Shown: positions 8,188-18,240, counted from the stretch's first letter. The stretch: 64,000 bases of DNA from an uncultured Clostridium sp. (GCA_900554365.1 USGY01000003.1:31496-95495), one strand, 5' to 3'. The notes: generated by a model not told the origin, from the letters alone. Numbers and translations are program-made.

Positions 8188-10608
8188 TTATTTTACAACA
8201 ATATTATAAACTTTATTTTTTACATAAATTTCTTTTACAACATTTTTTCCTTCAAGCTTAGAATTAATAACATTGTGAACCTTTTCTTTAACAGAAGATT
8301 CATCTTCATCTAAAGAAATTTGAACAGTTCCTTTTAATTTTCCATTAAATTGTATTGGTAAAGTTATTTCATCTAATATTGTTTTTTCTTCATCGTATTC
8401 AGGCCACTTCATATATGCAAAATCTTCTTTTTCACCAAGTACATTGTGTAATAATTCTTCTGTCATATGTGGTGCAAATGGATTTAATAATTGTAAAAAT
8501 GTTTTAAATTCAGCTCTATTAATTGATTTAGCTTTATAGAATTCATTAACCATTGTCATAAATGTAGATACCGCTGTATTAAATTTCATTTCTTCAATAT
8601 CAGAAGAAATCTTTTTAATTGCTCTATGCATCATTTTTTCAAACTTTTCAGAATATGTAGAACCAGGAACAAGAATTGTTTGTAAGTTCCAAACTCTGTC
8701 TAAGAATTTAGCACAACCTCTAATGCTTTCCATAGACCATGGAGCTGTTTGATCAAATGGTCCCATAAACATTTCATAAACTCTGAAGGCATCTGCTCCA
8801 AATTCTGCAACTATATCATCAGGATTTACAACATTACCTTTAGATTTAGACATTTTTTCACCATTATTACCTAAAATCATACCATGAGAAGTTCTCTTTT
8901 GATAAGGTTCTTTAGTTGGAACAACACCAATATCATATAAAAATTTATGCCAAAATCTTGAATATAATAAGTGAAGTGTTGTATGTTCCATTCCTCCATT
9001 ATACCAATCTACTGGAGACCAATATTTTAAAGCTTCTTTTGATGCTAATGTTTCATTATTATGTGGATCCATATATCTTAAGTAATACCATGAAGATCCT
9101 GCCCATTGAGGCATTGTATCTGTTTCTCTTGTTGCAGGACCACCACAATGAGGACAAGTTGTTTTTATCCATTCTGTGTGTTTTGCAAGTGGAGATTCAC
9201 CATTTTCTCCAGGTTCATAATCTTTAATATCTGGTAATTTTAAAGGTAAATCTTTTTCGTCAATTGGAACCCAACCACATTTATCACAATGAACCATTGG
9301 AATTGGTTCACCCCAATAACGTTGTCTAGAAAATACCCAGTCACGTAATTTATAATTAACTTTCTTTTTACCAATATTATGTTCTTCTAGATATTCAATT
9401 ACTTTTTTCTTAGCATCTGTTACAGATAAATCATTTAAAAATCCAGAATTTATTAAAACACCAGTAGCAACATCTGTAAAAGCTTCTTTTTCAATATCAA
9501 CTTCTTCTCCAGAATTTGATTTTATAACTTGTACAATTGGTAAATTGAATTTCTTAGCAAAGTCATGGTCACGAGTATCATGTGCAGGAACAGCCATAAT
9601 AGCACCAGTTCCATATGTTATTAAAACATAATCAGAAATCCAAATTGGAATTTCTTTTCCTGTTAATGGATTTATTGCTTTAATTCCTTTGATTTCACAA
9701 CCTGTTTTGTCTTTATTTAATTCTGATCTTTCAAAATCAGATTTTAAAGAGGCTTTGTATTTATATTCATTTACCTCATCCATATTTGTTATTTTATCTT
9801 TTAATTCATCAATAATATGATGTTCTGGAGCAACAACCATATATGTAGCACCAAACAATGTGTCAGGTCTTGTAGTGTAAACAGTAAGAGTTTTATCTGT
9901 TCCAGAAATTTTAAATTTAACTTCAGCACCTTCACTACGTCCTATCCAGTTACGTTGTTGAGCTTTTATTTTATCAAGGTAATCAACATCATCTAAATCA
10001 TCAATTAATCTTTGAGCATATTCAGTGATTTTTAACATCCATTGAGATTTTTCTTTTTGTACAACAGGGCTACCGCATCTTTCACAAACACCATTTACAA
10101 CTTCTTCATTTGCAAGTCCAACTTTACAACCTGTACAGAAGTTAATTGGCATTGTTGTTTTATATGCTAAACCATGTTTGTATAATTGTATGAAAATCCA
10201 TTGAGTCCATTTGTAGTAATTTGGATCAGTTGTATTTATTTCTCTTGACCAATCAAAAGAAAATCCAATAGATTTTAATTGCTCTTTAAAATGATTGATA
10301 TTTTTTTCAGTTGTGATTTTTGGATGTATATGATTTTTAATTGCATAATTTTCAGCAGGTAGTCCAAATGCATCAAATCCTATTGGGAAAAGTACATTGT
10401 AACCTTGCATTCTTCTTTTTCTAGCTATAATATCTAATGCAGTGTAACTTCTTGGATGACCAACATGTAATCCTTGTCCAGATGGATATGGAAATTCTAT
10501 TAGTCCATACCATTTTTTCATTGTATAATCATCTTTTGCATTAAAAGTACCTTCACTATACCATTTTTCTTGCCATTTTTTTTCTATTTCTTTAAAATTA
10601 TAAGCCAT
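8188..10608 (-). CDS. leuS: Leucyl-tRNA synthetase
   Basis: Class Ia aminoacyl-tRNA synthetase charging tRNA-Leu. The 806-residue protein has the HIGH-type motif (PSGQGLHVGHP, near residue 45), a CP1 editing domain with the TTRPDTLFGATY motif, a zinc-binding CTGCKVG...CERCGSP segment, the GGMEHTTLHLLYSRFW block and KMSKSKGNVV near residue 585. Length and order match bacterial LeuRS. The leader between promoter and ATG is too short for a T-box. It is monocistronic, with its own promoter and terminator. Confidence 0.98.
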   Translation of the reverse strand: MAYNFKEIEKKWQEKWYSEGTFNAKDDYTMKKWYGLIEFPYPSGQGLHVGHPRSYTALDIIARKRRMQGYNVLFPIGFDAFGLPAENYAIKNHIHPKITTEKNINHFKEQLKSIGFSFDWSREINTTDPNYYKWTQWIFIQLYKHGLAYKTTMPINFCTGCKVGLANEEVVNGVCERCGSPVVQKEKSQWMLKITEYAQRLIDDLDDVDYLDKIKAQQRNWIGRSEGAEVKFKISGTDKTLTVYTTRPDTLFGATYMVVAPEHHIIDELKDKITNMDEVNEYKYKASLKSDFERSELNKDKTGCEIKGIKAINPLTGKEIPIWISDYVLITYGTGAIMAVPAHDTRDHDFAKKFNLPIVQVIKSNSGEEVDIEKEAFTDVATGVLINSGFLNDLSVTDAKKKVIEYLEEHNIGKKKVNYKLRDWVFSRQRYWGEPIPMVHCDKCGWVPIDEKDLPLKLPDIKDYEPGENGESPLAKHTEWIKTTCPHCGGPATRETDTMPQWAGSSWYYLRYMDPHNNETLASKEALKYWSPVDWYNGGMEHTTLHLLYSRFWHKFLYDIGVVPTKEPYQKRTSHGMILGNNGEKMSKSKGNVVNPDDIVAEFGADAFRVYEMFMGPFDQTAPWSMESIRGCAKFLDRVWNLQTILVPGSTYSEKFEKMMHRAIKKISSDIEEMKFNTAVSTFMTMVNEFYKAKSINRAEFKTFLQLLNPFAPHMTEELLHNVLGEKEDFAYMKWPEYDEEKTILDEITLPIQFNGKLKGTVQISLDEDESSVKEKVHNVINSKLEGKNVVKEIYVKNKVYNIVVK

Positions 10609-10642
10609 AAAAAAAGCCCCCTATAATGTAATATTTGGCTGT

Positions 10643-10671
10643 ATTATATAACAAAATAGGTTATAAATCAA
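10643..10671 (-). promoter_or_regulatory. Promoter of leuS
   Basis: On the minus strand, TTGATT (10671-10666), a 17-base spacer and TATAAT (10648-10643), a good vegetative-type promoter. Its -35 lies 3 bases from the -35 of the divergent promoter. Confidence 0.8.
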
Positions 10672-10674
10672 GGC

Positions 10675-10703
10675 TTGCATAAAAAGTCTATTAATGTTAG
10701 AAT
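10675..10703 (+). promoter_or_regulatory. Divergent promoter of HD-hydrolase/topB unit
   Basis: TTGCAT (10675-10680), 17-base spacer, TAGAAT (10698-10703). It is back to back with the leuS promoter. Confidence 0.7.
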
Positions 10704-10740
10704 CTGCAATAGGGATTATAAAAGAAAGGACATAAAACTA

Positions 10741-11514
10741 ATGATTGATTTAATTAATTGTAAAAATGAATTTATAAAATATACAGAACAATTTGATTTA
10801 AATATACAAGGAATAAAAAGAAAACAATTACATTCATTAAGAGTTATGGAAAAATGTAAAAAAATAGCAGAATCACTAAATTTAAGCCAAGAAGAAGTTG
10901 AAGTAGCAACATTAATAGGATTATTACATGATATAGGAAGATTTAAACAATACACAAAATATCAGACATTTATTGACCATAAAAGCGTAGATCATGCACA
11001 TTTAGGAGTAGAAACATTAAAAAAAGATGATTATATAAAAAAATATATTAATGATGAAAAATGGATAAATACAATATTAATTGCAATTGAAAATCACAAT
11101 AAATATAAAATCCAAAAAGGATTAGACGAAAAACAAGAAATTTTTTGCAAAATTATAAGAGACGCAGATAAAGCAGATATATTATATGAAGGTTCAAAAG
11201 TTTTTTGGAGTACAGAAGAAGAAAGAAAAGAAATAGAAAATGAAACTGTAAATGAAGAAATATTTAAAGCAGTAAAAAATCATACTTTAGTAAATAGAAG
11301 AAAAATAGATAAAGAAACATGTTTAGATAATTTACTTATAAATTTATGCTTTACATTTGATATAAATTATCCTAAAACATTTTCAATAATAGAGCAAGAT
11401 CAAGATATTGATAAAACATTAGAAAAATTTAAATTTAACAATAAAGAAACTAAAGAAAAAATAGAAGAAATACATAAGAAAATAAATAATTATATAAAAG
11501 AAAATAAAGGATGA
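10741..11514 (+). CDS. HD-domain phosphohydrolase
   Basis: Cytosolic HD-superfamily metal-dependent phosphohydrolase of unknown substrate. The HD core is LLHDIGRFKQY with an upstream His in LHSLRVMEKC, then DHAHLG, an ENHNKY segment and RDADKADIL carrying the distal Asp. The ATG at 10741 is preceded by AAAGGA with a 10-base gap and gives 257 residues; an upstream in-frame TTG falls inside the promoter, so it is rejected. The stop is 4 bases before topB, so the two are co-transcribed. Many proteins of this shape are nucleotide or oligoribonucleotide hydrolases; no specific assignment is possible. Confidence 0.85.
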   Translation: MIDLINCKNEFIKYTEQFDLNIQGIKRKQLHSLRVMEKCKKIAESLNLSQEEVEVATLIGLLHDIGRFKQYTKYQTFIDHKSVDHAHLGVETLKKDDYIKKYINDEKWINTILIAIENHNKYKIQKGLDEKQEIFCKIIRDADKADILYEGSKVFWSTEEERKEIENETVNEEIFKAVKNHTLVNRRKIDKETCLDNLLINLCFTFDINYPKTFSIIEQDQDIDKTLEKFKFNNKETKEKIEEIHKKINNYIKENKG

Positions 11515-11518
11515 TAAA

Positions 11519-13489
11519 ATGAGCAAAAAGCTATTAATAACAGAAAAGCCATCTGTTGCAATGGAATTTGCAAAAGCACTAAAAATAACGACAAAAAGAA
11601 AAGATGGATATCTAGAAAGTGATAATTGGATAATTACATGGTGTGTAGGTCATTTGGTAACAATGAGTTATCCAGAGAAATATGATGAAAAACTAAAATT
11701 TTGGAGATTAGATACACTGCCATTTATTCCAGAAGAATGGAAATATGAAATAATTCCACAAGTTGCTAAGCAATTTAATATAGTGCAAAGTCTTTTACAA
11801 AGAGAAGATGTAGAAGAAATATATAATGCTGGCGATTCAGGAAGAGAAGGAGAATATATTCAAAGACTTGTATTTATGATGGCTAAGCCAAATCCAAAGG
11901 CTAAAATAAAAAGAGTTTGGATAGATTCACAAACAGAAGAAGAGATATTAAGAGGAATTAGAGAGGCAAAAGATTCAAAAGAATATGATAGTTTATCTGA
12001 CAGTGCATATTTAAGAGCAAAAGAAGATTATTTAATAGGAATAAATTTTTCAAGGTTATTATCAATAATATATGGAAGAACATTAGCAAGTAAAATAAAT
12101 GAGGATAAAGCTTCAATATCAGTTGGCAGAGTTATGACATGTGTACTAGGAATGGTAGTTTCAAGAGAAAGAGAAATTAGAAATTTTGTTAAAACAAAAT
12201 ATTATAAAATTGTAGGATTATTTGGAAATAAAGAATCCCAATTTAAAGCTGAATGGAAAGTAACCGAAAAATCAAAAATGTATAATTCAATTAAATTATA
12301 TAATGACACAGGTTTCAAAAAAGAAGAAGAAGCCAAAAAATTCATAGCAAGTATGCAAGGAAAAAATGCGAAAGTTATAGAAATAAAAAAATCAAAACAA
12401 AAAGAAAATCCTCCATTATTATTCAATCTTGCAGAAATTCAAAATCAATGTACAAAAAGATTTAAAATAAAGCCAGATGAAACACTAGAGGTAATACAAA
12501 ATTTATATGAAAAAAAATTAGTAACATATCCAAGAACAGATGCAAGAGTTATTTCAACAGCTGTAGCGAAAGAAATAACTAAAAATTTAAATGGAATTGC
12601 AAGAGGATATAAAGATGAAGATATTCAAAAATACATAAAAAAGATGGTAGATGAAAAATATTCAACAAATTTAATAAAAACCAAATATGTAAATGATAGC
12701 AAAATAACAGATCATTATGCAATTATACCAACAGGACAAGGATATGAAAATTATAATAATCTACCAGAACTACACAAAAAAGTATATAAAGTTATAGTTG
12801 AAAGATTTTTAGCGATATTTTACCCACCGGCTGAATATCAAAAAATCCAGGCGACACTTGAAATAAAAAATGATGATAATACAGCAGAAACTTTTAATTG
12901 CAGTGAAAAAGTATGTATAAATAAAGGATTTTTAGAAATTCTAAAACCTACTGAAAAACAAAATAAAAAAAGCAATAAAACAGGAAATGATAATGAAGAA
13001 AGTGAAGAAGAACAAGAAAGTAATTTAGAAATTCTAAAAAAGTTAAAAAAAGATCAAGAAATTGAAACACAAAATTTTGAATTAAAAGAAGCGGAAACAT
13101 CACCACCTACAAGATATAATTCAGGATCTATAATATTAGCTATGGAAAATGCGGGAAAATTAATAGAAGATGAAGAATTAAGAGAACAAATAAAAGGCGC
13201 AGGAATAGGTACAAGTGCAACTAGAGCAGAAATAATTAAAAAATTAGAAAAAATAAAATACATAGACATAAATTCAAAAACTCAAATAATAACACCTACA
13301 TTAAAAGGCGAAACTATTTATGACATTGTATTAAAGTCAATGCCAGACATGTTAAATCCAAAATTAACAGCCAGTTGGGAGAAAGGTCTCGATATGGTTG
13401 CTAAAAAGGAAATTAAAGCAGACGAATTTATGGTAAAACTAAAAAAATATATAAATTCAAAATTTGATAAATTAGTCATAAAAATGTAG
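11519..13489 (+). CDS. topB: Type IA DNA topoisomerase III
   Basis: Relaxes and decatenates DNA through a 5'-phosphotyrosine intermediate. The Toprim domain starts with KLLITEKPSVAMEFAKAL and has NAGDSGREGEYIQ near residue 104. The SISVGRVMTCVLG motif and the active-site LVTYPRTDAR (Tyr near residue 336) follow, then GIGTSATRAEII. The 656-residue protein ends without a Cys zinc-ribbon tail, as in many Firmicute TopB. An acidic low-complexity insert (NDNEESEEEQESN) lies near residue 490. It overlaps the convergent plsC gene by 18 bases. Confidence 0.95.
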   Translation: MSKKLLITEKPSVAMEFAKALKITTKRKDGYLESDNWIITWCVGHLVTMSYPEKYDEKLKFWRLDTLPFIPEEWKYEIIPQVAKQFNIVQSLLQREDVEEIYNAGDSGREGEYIQRLVFMMAKPNPKAKIKRVWIDSQTEEEILRGIREAKDSKEYDSLSDSAYLRAKEDYLIGINFSRLLSIIYGRTLASKINEDKASISVGRVMTCVLGMVVSREREIRNFVKTKYYKIVGLFGNKESQFKAEWKVTEKSKMYNSIKLYNDTGFKKEEEAKKFIASMQGKNAKVIEIKKSKQKENPPLLFNLAEIQNQCTKRFKIKPDETLEVIQNLYEKKLVTYPRTDARVISTAVAKEITKNLNGIARGYKDEDIQKYIKKMVDEKYSTNLIKTKYVNDSKITDHYAIIPTGQGYENYNNLPELHKKVYKVIVERFLAIFYPPAEYQKIQATLEIKNDDNTAETFNCSEKVCINKGFLEILKPTEKQNKKSNKTGNDNEESEEEQESNLEILKKLKKDQEIETQNFELKEAETSPPTRYNSGSIILAMENAGKLIEDEELREQIKGAGIGTSATRAEIIKKLEKIKYIDINSKTQIITPTLKGETIYDIVLKSMPDMLNPKLTASWEKGLDMVAKKEIKADEFMVKLKKYINSKFDKLVIKM

Positions 13490-14053
13490 TGAATAAATTT
13501 TATTAATTAAATCTTTAGAGTAATCTTTTAATTTTGATTTATCATCTAAAATATTACTAGGCATAAATATAGGTTCACCAAAAGTAACATGAACTTTAGA
13601 GAAAAATTTAGGTCTTCTAGTAATATATGTTGGAATAATAGGAATATTCGCTTTTGCAGAAATAAAAGTTGCTCCATTGCGTGCTCTTTTTCCTATTTCT
13701 TCGTCAGAACTTACAACCTTACCTTCTGGAAAAATTAAAAGTTGTCTAGGCTCAGAAACGTTAAAAATAGACAAAGCTTGAAAAAGACTTTTACTATCAA
13801 CCTTAGTTCTATCAACAGGAAAAACATTATAATGTCTAATAATATTAGAAAAAATAGGATATTTAAAAATTTCAGCTTTAGCCATTATATACAAGTTTCT
13901 AGAAACTGGATAGATAAAAAATGGGTCAAAAATACAAGAGTGGTTAGGACAAATTAAATACTGATCGTATTTTTGTAAATTTTCAAGACCGCTATAAGAT
14001 ACTTTAAATAAAAAACGGCAAAAGAAATTCTTAACAAATTTTTTCATACTCAT
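13472..14053 (-). CDS. plsC: 1-acyl-sn-glycerol-3-phosphate acyltransferase
   Basis: PlsC-type acyltransferase making phosphatidic acid from lysophosphatidic acid at the membrane. It has the HX4D box (PNHSCIFDPFF), the LLIFPEGKVVS block and an RNGATFISAKANIPIIPTYI segment. The ATG at 14053 (193 residues) is preceded by GAGG with 8-base spacing; the GTG at 14062 lies within that ribosome-binding site and is less likely. The 3' end overlaps topB, so the two transcripts are antisense over the last codons. Confidence 0.9.
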   Translation of the reverse strand: MSMKKFVKNFFCRFLFKVSYSGLENLQKYDQYLICPNHSCIFDPFFIYPVSRNLYIMAKAEIFKYPIFSNIIRHYNVFPVDRTKVDSKSLFQALSIFNVSEPRQLLIFPEGKVVSSDEEIGKRARNGATFISAKANIPIIPTYITRRPKFFSKVHVTFGEPIFMPSNILDDKSKLKDYSKDLINKIYSLHFYD

Positions 14054-14106
14054 ATTAAACACCTCAATATAACTGATTATATACTAAAAAAAATTAAAGT
14101 CAACAA

Positions 14107-14135
14107 TTGACAAAATTCTTTCGTTTTGGTATAAC
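14107..14135 (+). promoter_or_regulatory. Promoter of small membrane protein gene
   Basis: TTGACA (14107-14112), 17-base spacer, TATAAC (14130-14135): near-consensus vegetative promoter. Confidence 0.8.
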
Positions 14136-14172
14136 ATATATATCTAATGTACAAAAGAAGGGAGAAAAAACT

Positions 14173-14544
14173 ATGGACGAAAAAAGATATAAATCAGTAG
14201 TTGCACTTTGGAGTATCATATTTTTATGCTTACAAGCCATAACAATGATTAATGTAGTAGGAATAAACCCAGGAGATTATACAGCATTAACAAAATCAAT
14301 TGATTCATTAGCAGCTGTAATAATAATTGCATTAACAATAATATTTATGGCATTATCATTAAAATATAAAAAGTCAGGACCAATTATAGGAATGGTAATA
14401 GGTGCAGTATATATTGTAGCATCATTTAATGTAGGATATATGATAATAGGAATATTATTTATATTTTCTTGTGCAGACTTATTACAAGAATTAAATAAAG
14501 GCAAAAAAGAAGCCACAACAAATAAAGTAGAAGAAAAAAAATAA
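14173..14544 (+). CDS. Small integral membrane protein, unknown function
   Basis: A 123-residue protein with about four hydrophobic helices (VVALWSIIFLCLQAITMI; SLAAVIIIALTIIFMALSL; IIGMVIGAVYIVASF; IGILFIFSCADLL) and a Lys/Glu-rich cytosolic tail. AAGGGAG lies about 9 bases before the ATG at 14173; upstream in-frame codons overlap the promoter, so this start is preferred. No family recognised. It is transcribed alone between its own promoter and a strong terminator. Confidence 0.75.
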   Translation: MDEKRYKSVVALWSIIFLCLQAITMINVVGINPGDYTALTKSIDSLAAVIIIALTIIFMALSLKYKKSGPIIGMVIGAVYIVASFNVGYMIIGILFIFSCADLLQELNKGKKEATTNKVEEKK

Positions 14545-14555
14545 AATAACAAATA

Positions 14556-14600
14556 AAAGTGTTGCTTATATTAGTATAAGAAACACTTTATTTTTTTTGA
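14556..14600 (+). terminator. Intrinsic terminator
   Basis: AAAGTGTT...AACACTTT stem, extended inside by GCTTAT/GTATAAG, followed by a run of T. Confidence 0.85.
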
Positions 14601-14649
14601 AAAAAGTAGTATAATAAAAAAGCTAAAATAAGTATTTAGGAGACTATTA

Positions 14650-17600
14650 ATGAATACAATATTAGGAGAATTAGGAAGAAACCCTAAGTTTATAGAATTA
14701 TTAAAAAATATAGAAAATAAACAAAGCCCGGTAGTAATATCGGGCTTAAATGACATGGGAATGGTTCAAACAGAAGTTGCAGTAAATGAATTTGGAAAAA
14801 AGCCAATATGTATACTAACTTATAATGAGATACAAGCTAAAAAAATATATGATGATATAAAATATTTTACAAATGATGTAGTAATTTTTCCAAAAAAAGA
14901 AGTTGTAACATATGACTATATTGCAGAAAGTAAAGATATCCCATATCAAAGAATAGAAACATTAAATAAAATGCAATCAAAAAAGAACTTAATAGTTATA
15001 ACAACAATAGAAGCAGCTATGCAAAAATTGCCAACACATAATATGTTATACAAAGATGAAATAAAACTAAAAGTAGGAGATACTTACAAATTAGAAGAAT
15101 TAAAGCAAAAATTAATAAAACTTGGATATGCAAGATATGACTTAATAGAAGGCAGAGGACAATTTAGTGTTAGAGGTGGAATTGTAGATATAGCAACAAA
15201 TGATAAAATAGGAATAAGAATTGAGTTTTGGGGAGATGACATAGATTCTATAAGAGAATTTAATATAGAAACTCAAAGGTCAATAAAAACAATAGAAAAA
15301 GTTACAATATATCCAGCTCATGAATATATTTTAGAAAGAAAAGTAGAAGAAATTTGTAAAAAAATCGAAGAAAAATATAAAAATAAATCAGCAATACAAG
15401 AGGACATAGAACAAATACAAGAGGGAAATTACATAAGCAAAATTGACAAATATTTTGATTGTTTTTATGAAAATCAAGAAACAATATTAGATTATTTGAA
15501 TTCAAATTATGTAATATTTATAGATGAAATAAACAAAATACGAACAAGAAGCAAAAACATAAAAGAAGACAGAAAAGTATTAGAGAATGCGCTAACTGAA
15601 AAGGAAAAACAAATTCCGGAAGCAATAATAAATGAATTAAAAATAGAAGAAATAGAAGACAATTTAAATGAAAAGCAATTAGTATATGTTGAAAAACAAG
15701 ATTCAAAAATTGAAATAGAAGGAATAAAATATAGCTTTAATTATAGAGATATTAATTATTATAAAAGCGAAACACAAGTATTTTTAGAAGATTTATATAA
15801 ATATGTAAATGAGAAAAAAACAGTATACATATTAGTAGATAATAAAGAAAAAGCACAAAAGCTAAAAAAACTATTAGAAGAAAAAGAAATAATATGTAAA
15901 ATAGAAGAAAAGCTAAATCAAACAATAATAGTAAAATCAAGAGAAAATATAGTAACAATATCAATAGGAAAAATATCATCAGGTTTTGAAAATTATGAAA
16001 TAAATCAAGTAGTAATATCAGCAAACGAACTAATAAATGGCGAAAAGAAAAAAAGAAAAGTAATGCATACAGCCTTTAAAGAAGGAGAAAAAGTAGTATT
16101 TGATGATTTAAAAATTGGTGATTATGTAGTACATGGAAAATACGGAATAGGTATATATATAGGCGTAAATACCATAAAAGCAGATGGAACAATAAAAGAT
16201 TATATAAAAATAAAATATAAAAATGACGATATTTTATATATTCCAACAACAGATTTAGATTCAATTCGAAAATATGTAGGCGGAGATAAACTAAAACCAA
16301 AAATCAACAAATTAGGAAGCAAAGAGTGGGAAACAACAAAAGCTAAAGTTAAAAATAATTTGAGGGAAGTTGCTAAAGAATTAATAGAACTATATGCAAA
16401 AAGAGAAAAAATTCAAGGGTATAGCTTTAGCAAAGATACCCCATGGCAAAAAGAATTTGAGGATAAATTTCCATATCAAGAAACAGATGACCAATTAAGA
16501 TGTATAGAAGAAATAAAAAAAGATATGGAAAGCTCTAAGCCAATGGATAGATTATTGTGTGGAGATGTAGGATATGGAAAAACAGAAGTAGCAATGAGGG
16601 CTGCATTTAAAGCAGCTACAGATGGAAAACAAGTAGCATATTTAGCTCCTACAACAGTACTTGCAGAGCAACAATATCAAGAATTCAAAGAAAGAATGAA
16701 AGACTATCCAGTAAGAATAGAAATATTAAATAGATTTAAAACAAAAAAATATCAAAATGAAGTAATAAAAAAATTAAAGTTAGGTGAGATTGATATTTTA
16801 ATAGGAACTCATAGAATTTTAAGCAAAGATGTTGAATTTAAAAATTTAGGATTATTAATAATAGATGAAGAGCATAGATTTGGAGTAAAAGACAAGGAAA
16901 AAATCAAGCAATATAAAGCAAGTGTTGATGTTTTAACAATGACAGCTACGCCAATTCCTAGAACAATGCATATGTCAATTGTAGGAATAAGAGATATGTC
17001 AGTAATATATGAACCACCATATAATAGAAAACCGGTTCAAACATATGTATTAGAATATGATGAAGAAATAATCAAAGAAGCAATAACTAAAGAATTAGAA
17101 AGAGGCGGCCAAGTATTTTATCTATTTAATAATGTGGAAAATATTACTCAAAAAGCAGCGCAAATTGCAAATTTAGTACCAGAAGCAAATGTAGTATATG
17201 CACATGGACAAATGCCAGGAAAACAAATAGAAGATATTATGCAAGAATTTGTAGAACAAAAAACAAATGTCTTAGTATGTACAACAATATTAGAATCAGG
17301 AATAGATATTCCAAATGCAAATACAATAATAGTGGAAAATGCAGATAGAATGGGATTAGCACAATTGTATCAAATACGTGGAAGAGTTGGAAGATCAGAT
17401 AGGCAAGCATATGCATATATAACATATAAAAGAGATAAATTATTATCAGAAGTAGCAGACAAAAGATTAAAAGCAATAAAAGAATTTACCGAGTTTGGTT
17501 CAGGATTTAAAATAGCAATGAGGGATTTGGAAATACGTGGAGCAGGAAGCTTATTAGGTGAAATTCAATCAGGTCATCTAGAGCAAGTTGGATATGACAC

Positions 17601-18090
17601 ATATTGCAAACTATTAGATGAAGTTGTAAAAGAAATGAAAGGAATAAAAGTAACAGAAGAACAAGAAGTACAAATAGACCTAAATGTAACATGTTACATT
17701 CCAGATAATTACATAGAAGATAGTGGACAAAAAATTGAAATGTATCAAAAAATAGCTTTATGTAGAAACGAAGAAGATATCCAAAATGTAATAGATGAAG
17801 TAATAGATAGATATGGAAATATTCCAAAAGAACTAGAAAACTTAATAGATGTAGCAAGAATAAAACAATTAGCTAAGGCACAAAATATTATAAAAGTAGA
17901 AAGCAAGCCAACAGGAGTATTATTTGTATTTAGTTCTAGCGATGCAATAAAATATGATATAACAGAATTAGTAAAAAAATATGGAAACAAAATAAAATTC
18001 TCTGCTGGAATAAAACCAATGATTTCATATAAAATTGGTGATTTAAAAGAAAAAGAATTATTAAAAGAAGTTGAAAATTTTTTAAAGTAA
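14650..18090 (+). CDS. mfd: Transcription-repair coupling factor
   Basis: Mfd removes stalled RNA polymerase from lesions and recruits UvrA. The 1146-residue protein has the UvrB-like N-terminus, the RNA polymerase-interacting KIGDYVVHGKYGIGIYIGV domain near residue 487, Walker A (GDVGYGKTEVA near 638), the DEEH box followed by RFGVKDKEK (about 739), TATPIPRTMHMS, and the helicase motif RGRVGRSDRQAYAY near 911, then the TRCF C-terminal domain. Length is typical. It starts with AGGAG 7 bases before the ATG. Downstream lies the two-gene RNA-leader cluster with its own promoter. Confidence 0.98.
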   Translation: MNTILGELGRNPKFIELLKNIENKQSPVVISGLNDMGMVQTEVAVNEFGKKPICILTYNEIQAKKIYDDIKYFTNDVVIFPKKEVVTYDYIAESKDIPYQRIETLNKMQSKKNLIVITTIEAAMQKLPTHNMLYKDEIKLKVGDTYKLEELKQKLIKLGYARYDLIEGRGQFSVRGGIVDIATNDKIGIRIEFWGDDIDSIREFNIETQRSIKTIEKVTIYPAHEYILERKVEEICKKIEEKYKNKSAIQEDIEQIQEGNYISKIDKYFDCFYENQETILDYLNSNYVIFIDEINKIRTRSKNIKEDRKVLENALTEKEKQIPEAIINELKIEEIEDNLNEKQLVYVEKQDSKIEIEGIKYSFNYRDINYYKSETQVFLEDLYKYVNEKKTVYILVDNKEKAQKLKKLLEEKEIICKIEEKLNQTIIVKSRENIVTISIGKISSGFENYEINQVVISANELINGEKKKRKVMHTAFKEGEKVVFDDLKIGDYVVHGKYGIGIYIGVNTIKADGTIKDYIKIKYKNDDILYIPTTDLDSIRKYVGGDKLKPKINKLGSKEWETTKAKVKNNLREVAKELIELYAKREKIQGYSFSKDTPWQKEFEDKFPYQETDDQLRCIEEIKKDMESSKPMDRLLCGDVGYGKTEVAMRAAFKAATDGKQVAYLAPTTVLAEQQYQEFKERMKDYPVRIEILNRFKTKKYQNEVIKKLKLGEIDILIGTHRILSKDVEFKNLGLLIIDEEHRFGVKDKEKIKQYKASVDVLTMTATPIPRTMHMSIVGIRDMSVIYEPPYNRKPVQTYVLEYDEEIIKEAITKELERGGQVFYLFNNVENITQKAAQIANLVPEANVVYAHGQMPGKQIEDIMQEFVEQKTNVLVCTTILESGIDIPNANTIIVENADRMGLAQLYQIRGRVGRSDRQAYAYITYKRDKLLSEVADKRLKAIKEFTEFGSGFKIAMRDLEIRGAGSLLGEIQSGHLEQVGYDTYCKLLDEVVKEMKGIKVTEEQEVQIDLNVTCYIPDNYIEDSGQKIEMYQKIALCRNEEDIQNVIDEVIDRYGNIPKELENLIDVARIKQLAKAQNIIKVESKPTGVLFVFSSSDAIKYDITELVKKYGNKIKFSAGIKPMISYKIGDLKEKELLKEVENFLK

Positions 18091-18099
18091 AAGCCTAAG

Positions 18100-18128
18100 T
18101 TGAAAATATCCAGAAAATATGATATAAT
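18100..18128 (+). promoter_or_regulatory. Promoter 1 of RNA-leader gene cluster
   Basis: TTGAAA (18100-18105), 17-base spacer, TATAAT (18123-18128). The structured leader begins about 15 bases downstream. Confidence 0.8.
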
Positions 18129-18144
18129 ACCCATGTAAACATTT

Positions 18145-18210
18145 ATATTTCAATCGAGAATATTTTCTTGATTGTGTGCAAAACACAAAAGAGAAAAAGT
18201 CGTTGAATAT
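18145..18210 (+). promoter_or_regulatory. Structured 5' leader RNA, copy 1 (candidate new motif)
   Basis: Three stems can be drawn. P1 pairs ATATTT (18145-18150) with GAATAT (18205-18210). P2 pairs CAATCGAGAA (18151-18160) with TTCTTGATTG (18165-18174) around a 4-base loop. P3 pairs TGTG (18175-18178) with CACA (18184-18187). The 3' linker ends in the conserved CGTT before GAATAT. A second copy upstream of the next gene keeps the same architecture with compensatory changes. It ends 30 bases before the ATG at 18241. I do not match it to any riboswitch class I know; ligand or protein partner unknown. Confidence 0.7.
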
Positions 18211-18240
18211 AAAGCCAGTTAAACAACCTAAGGAGTAGAC

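Noticed and set aside
15302..18134. Long hydrophobic minus-strand reading frames opposite mfd and many similar ones elsewhere
   Set aside because: Leu/Phe/Ile-rich shadows expected opposite A-rich coding sequence; no ribosome-binding site and no homologous motif.
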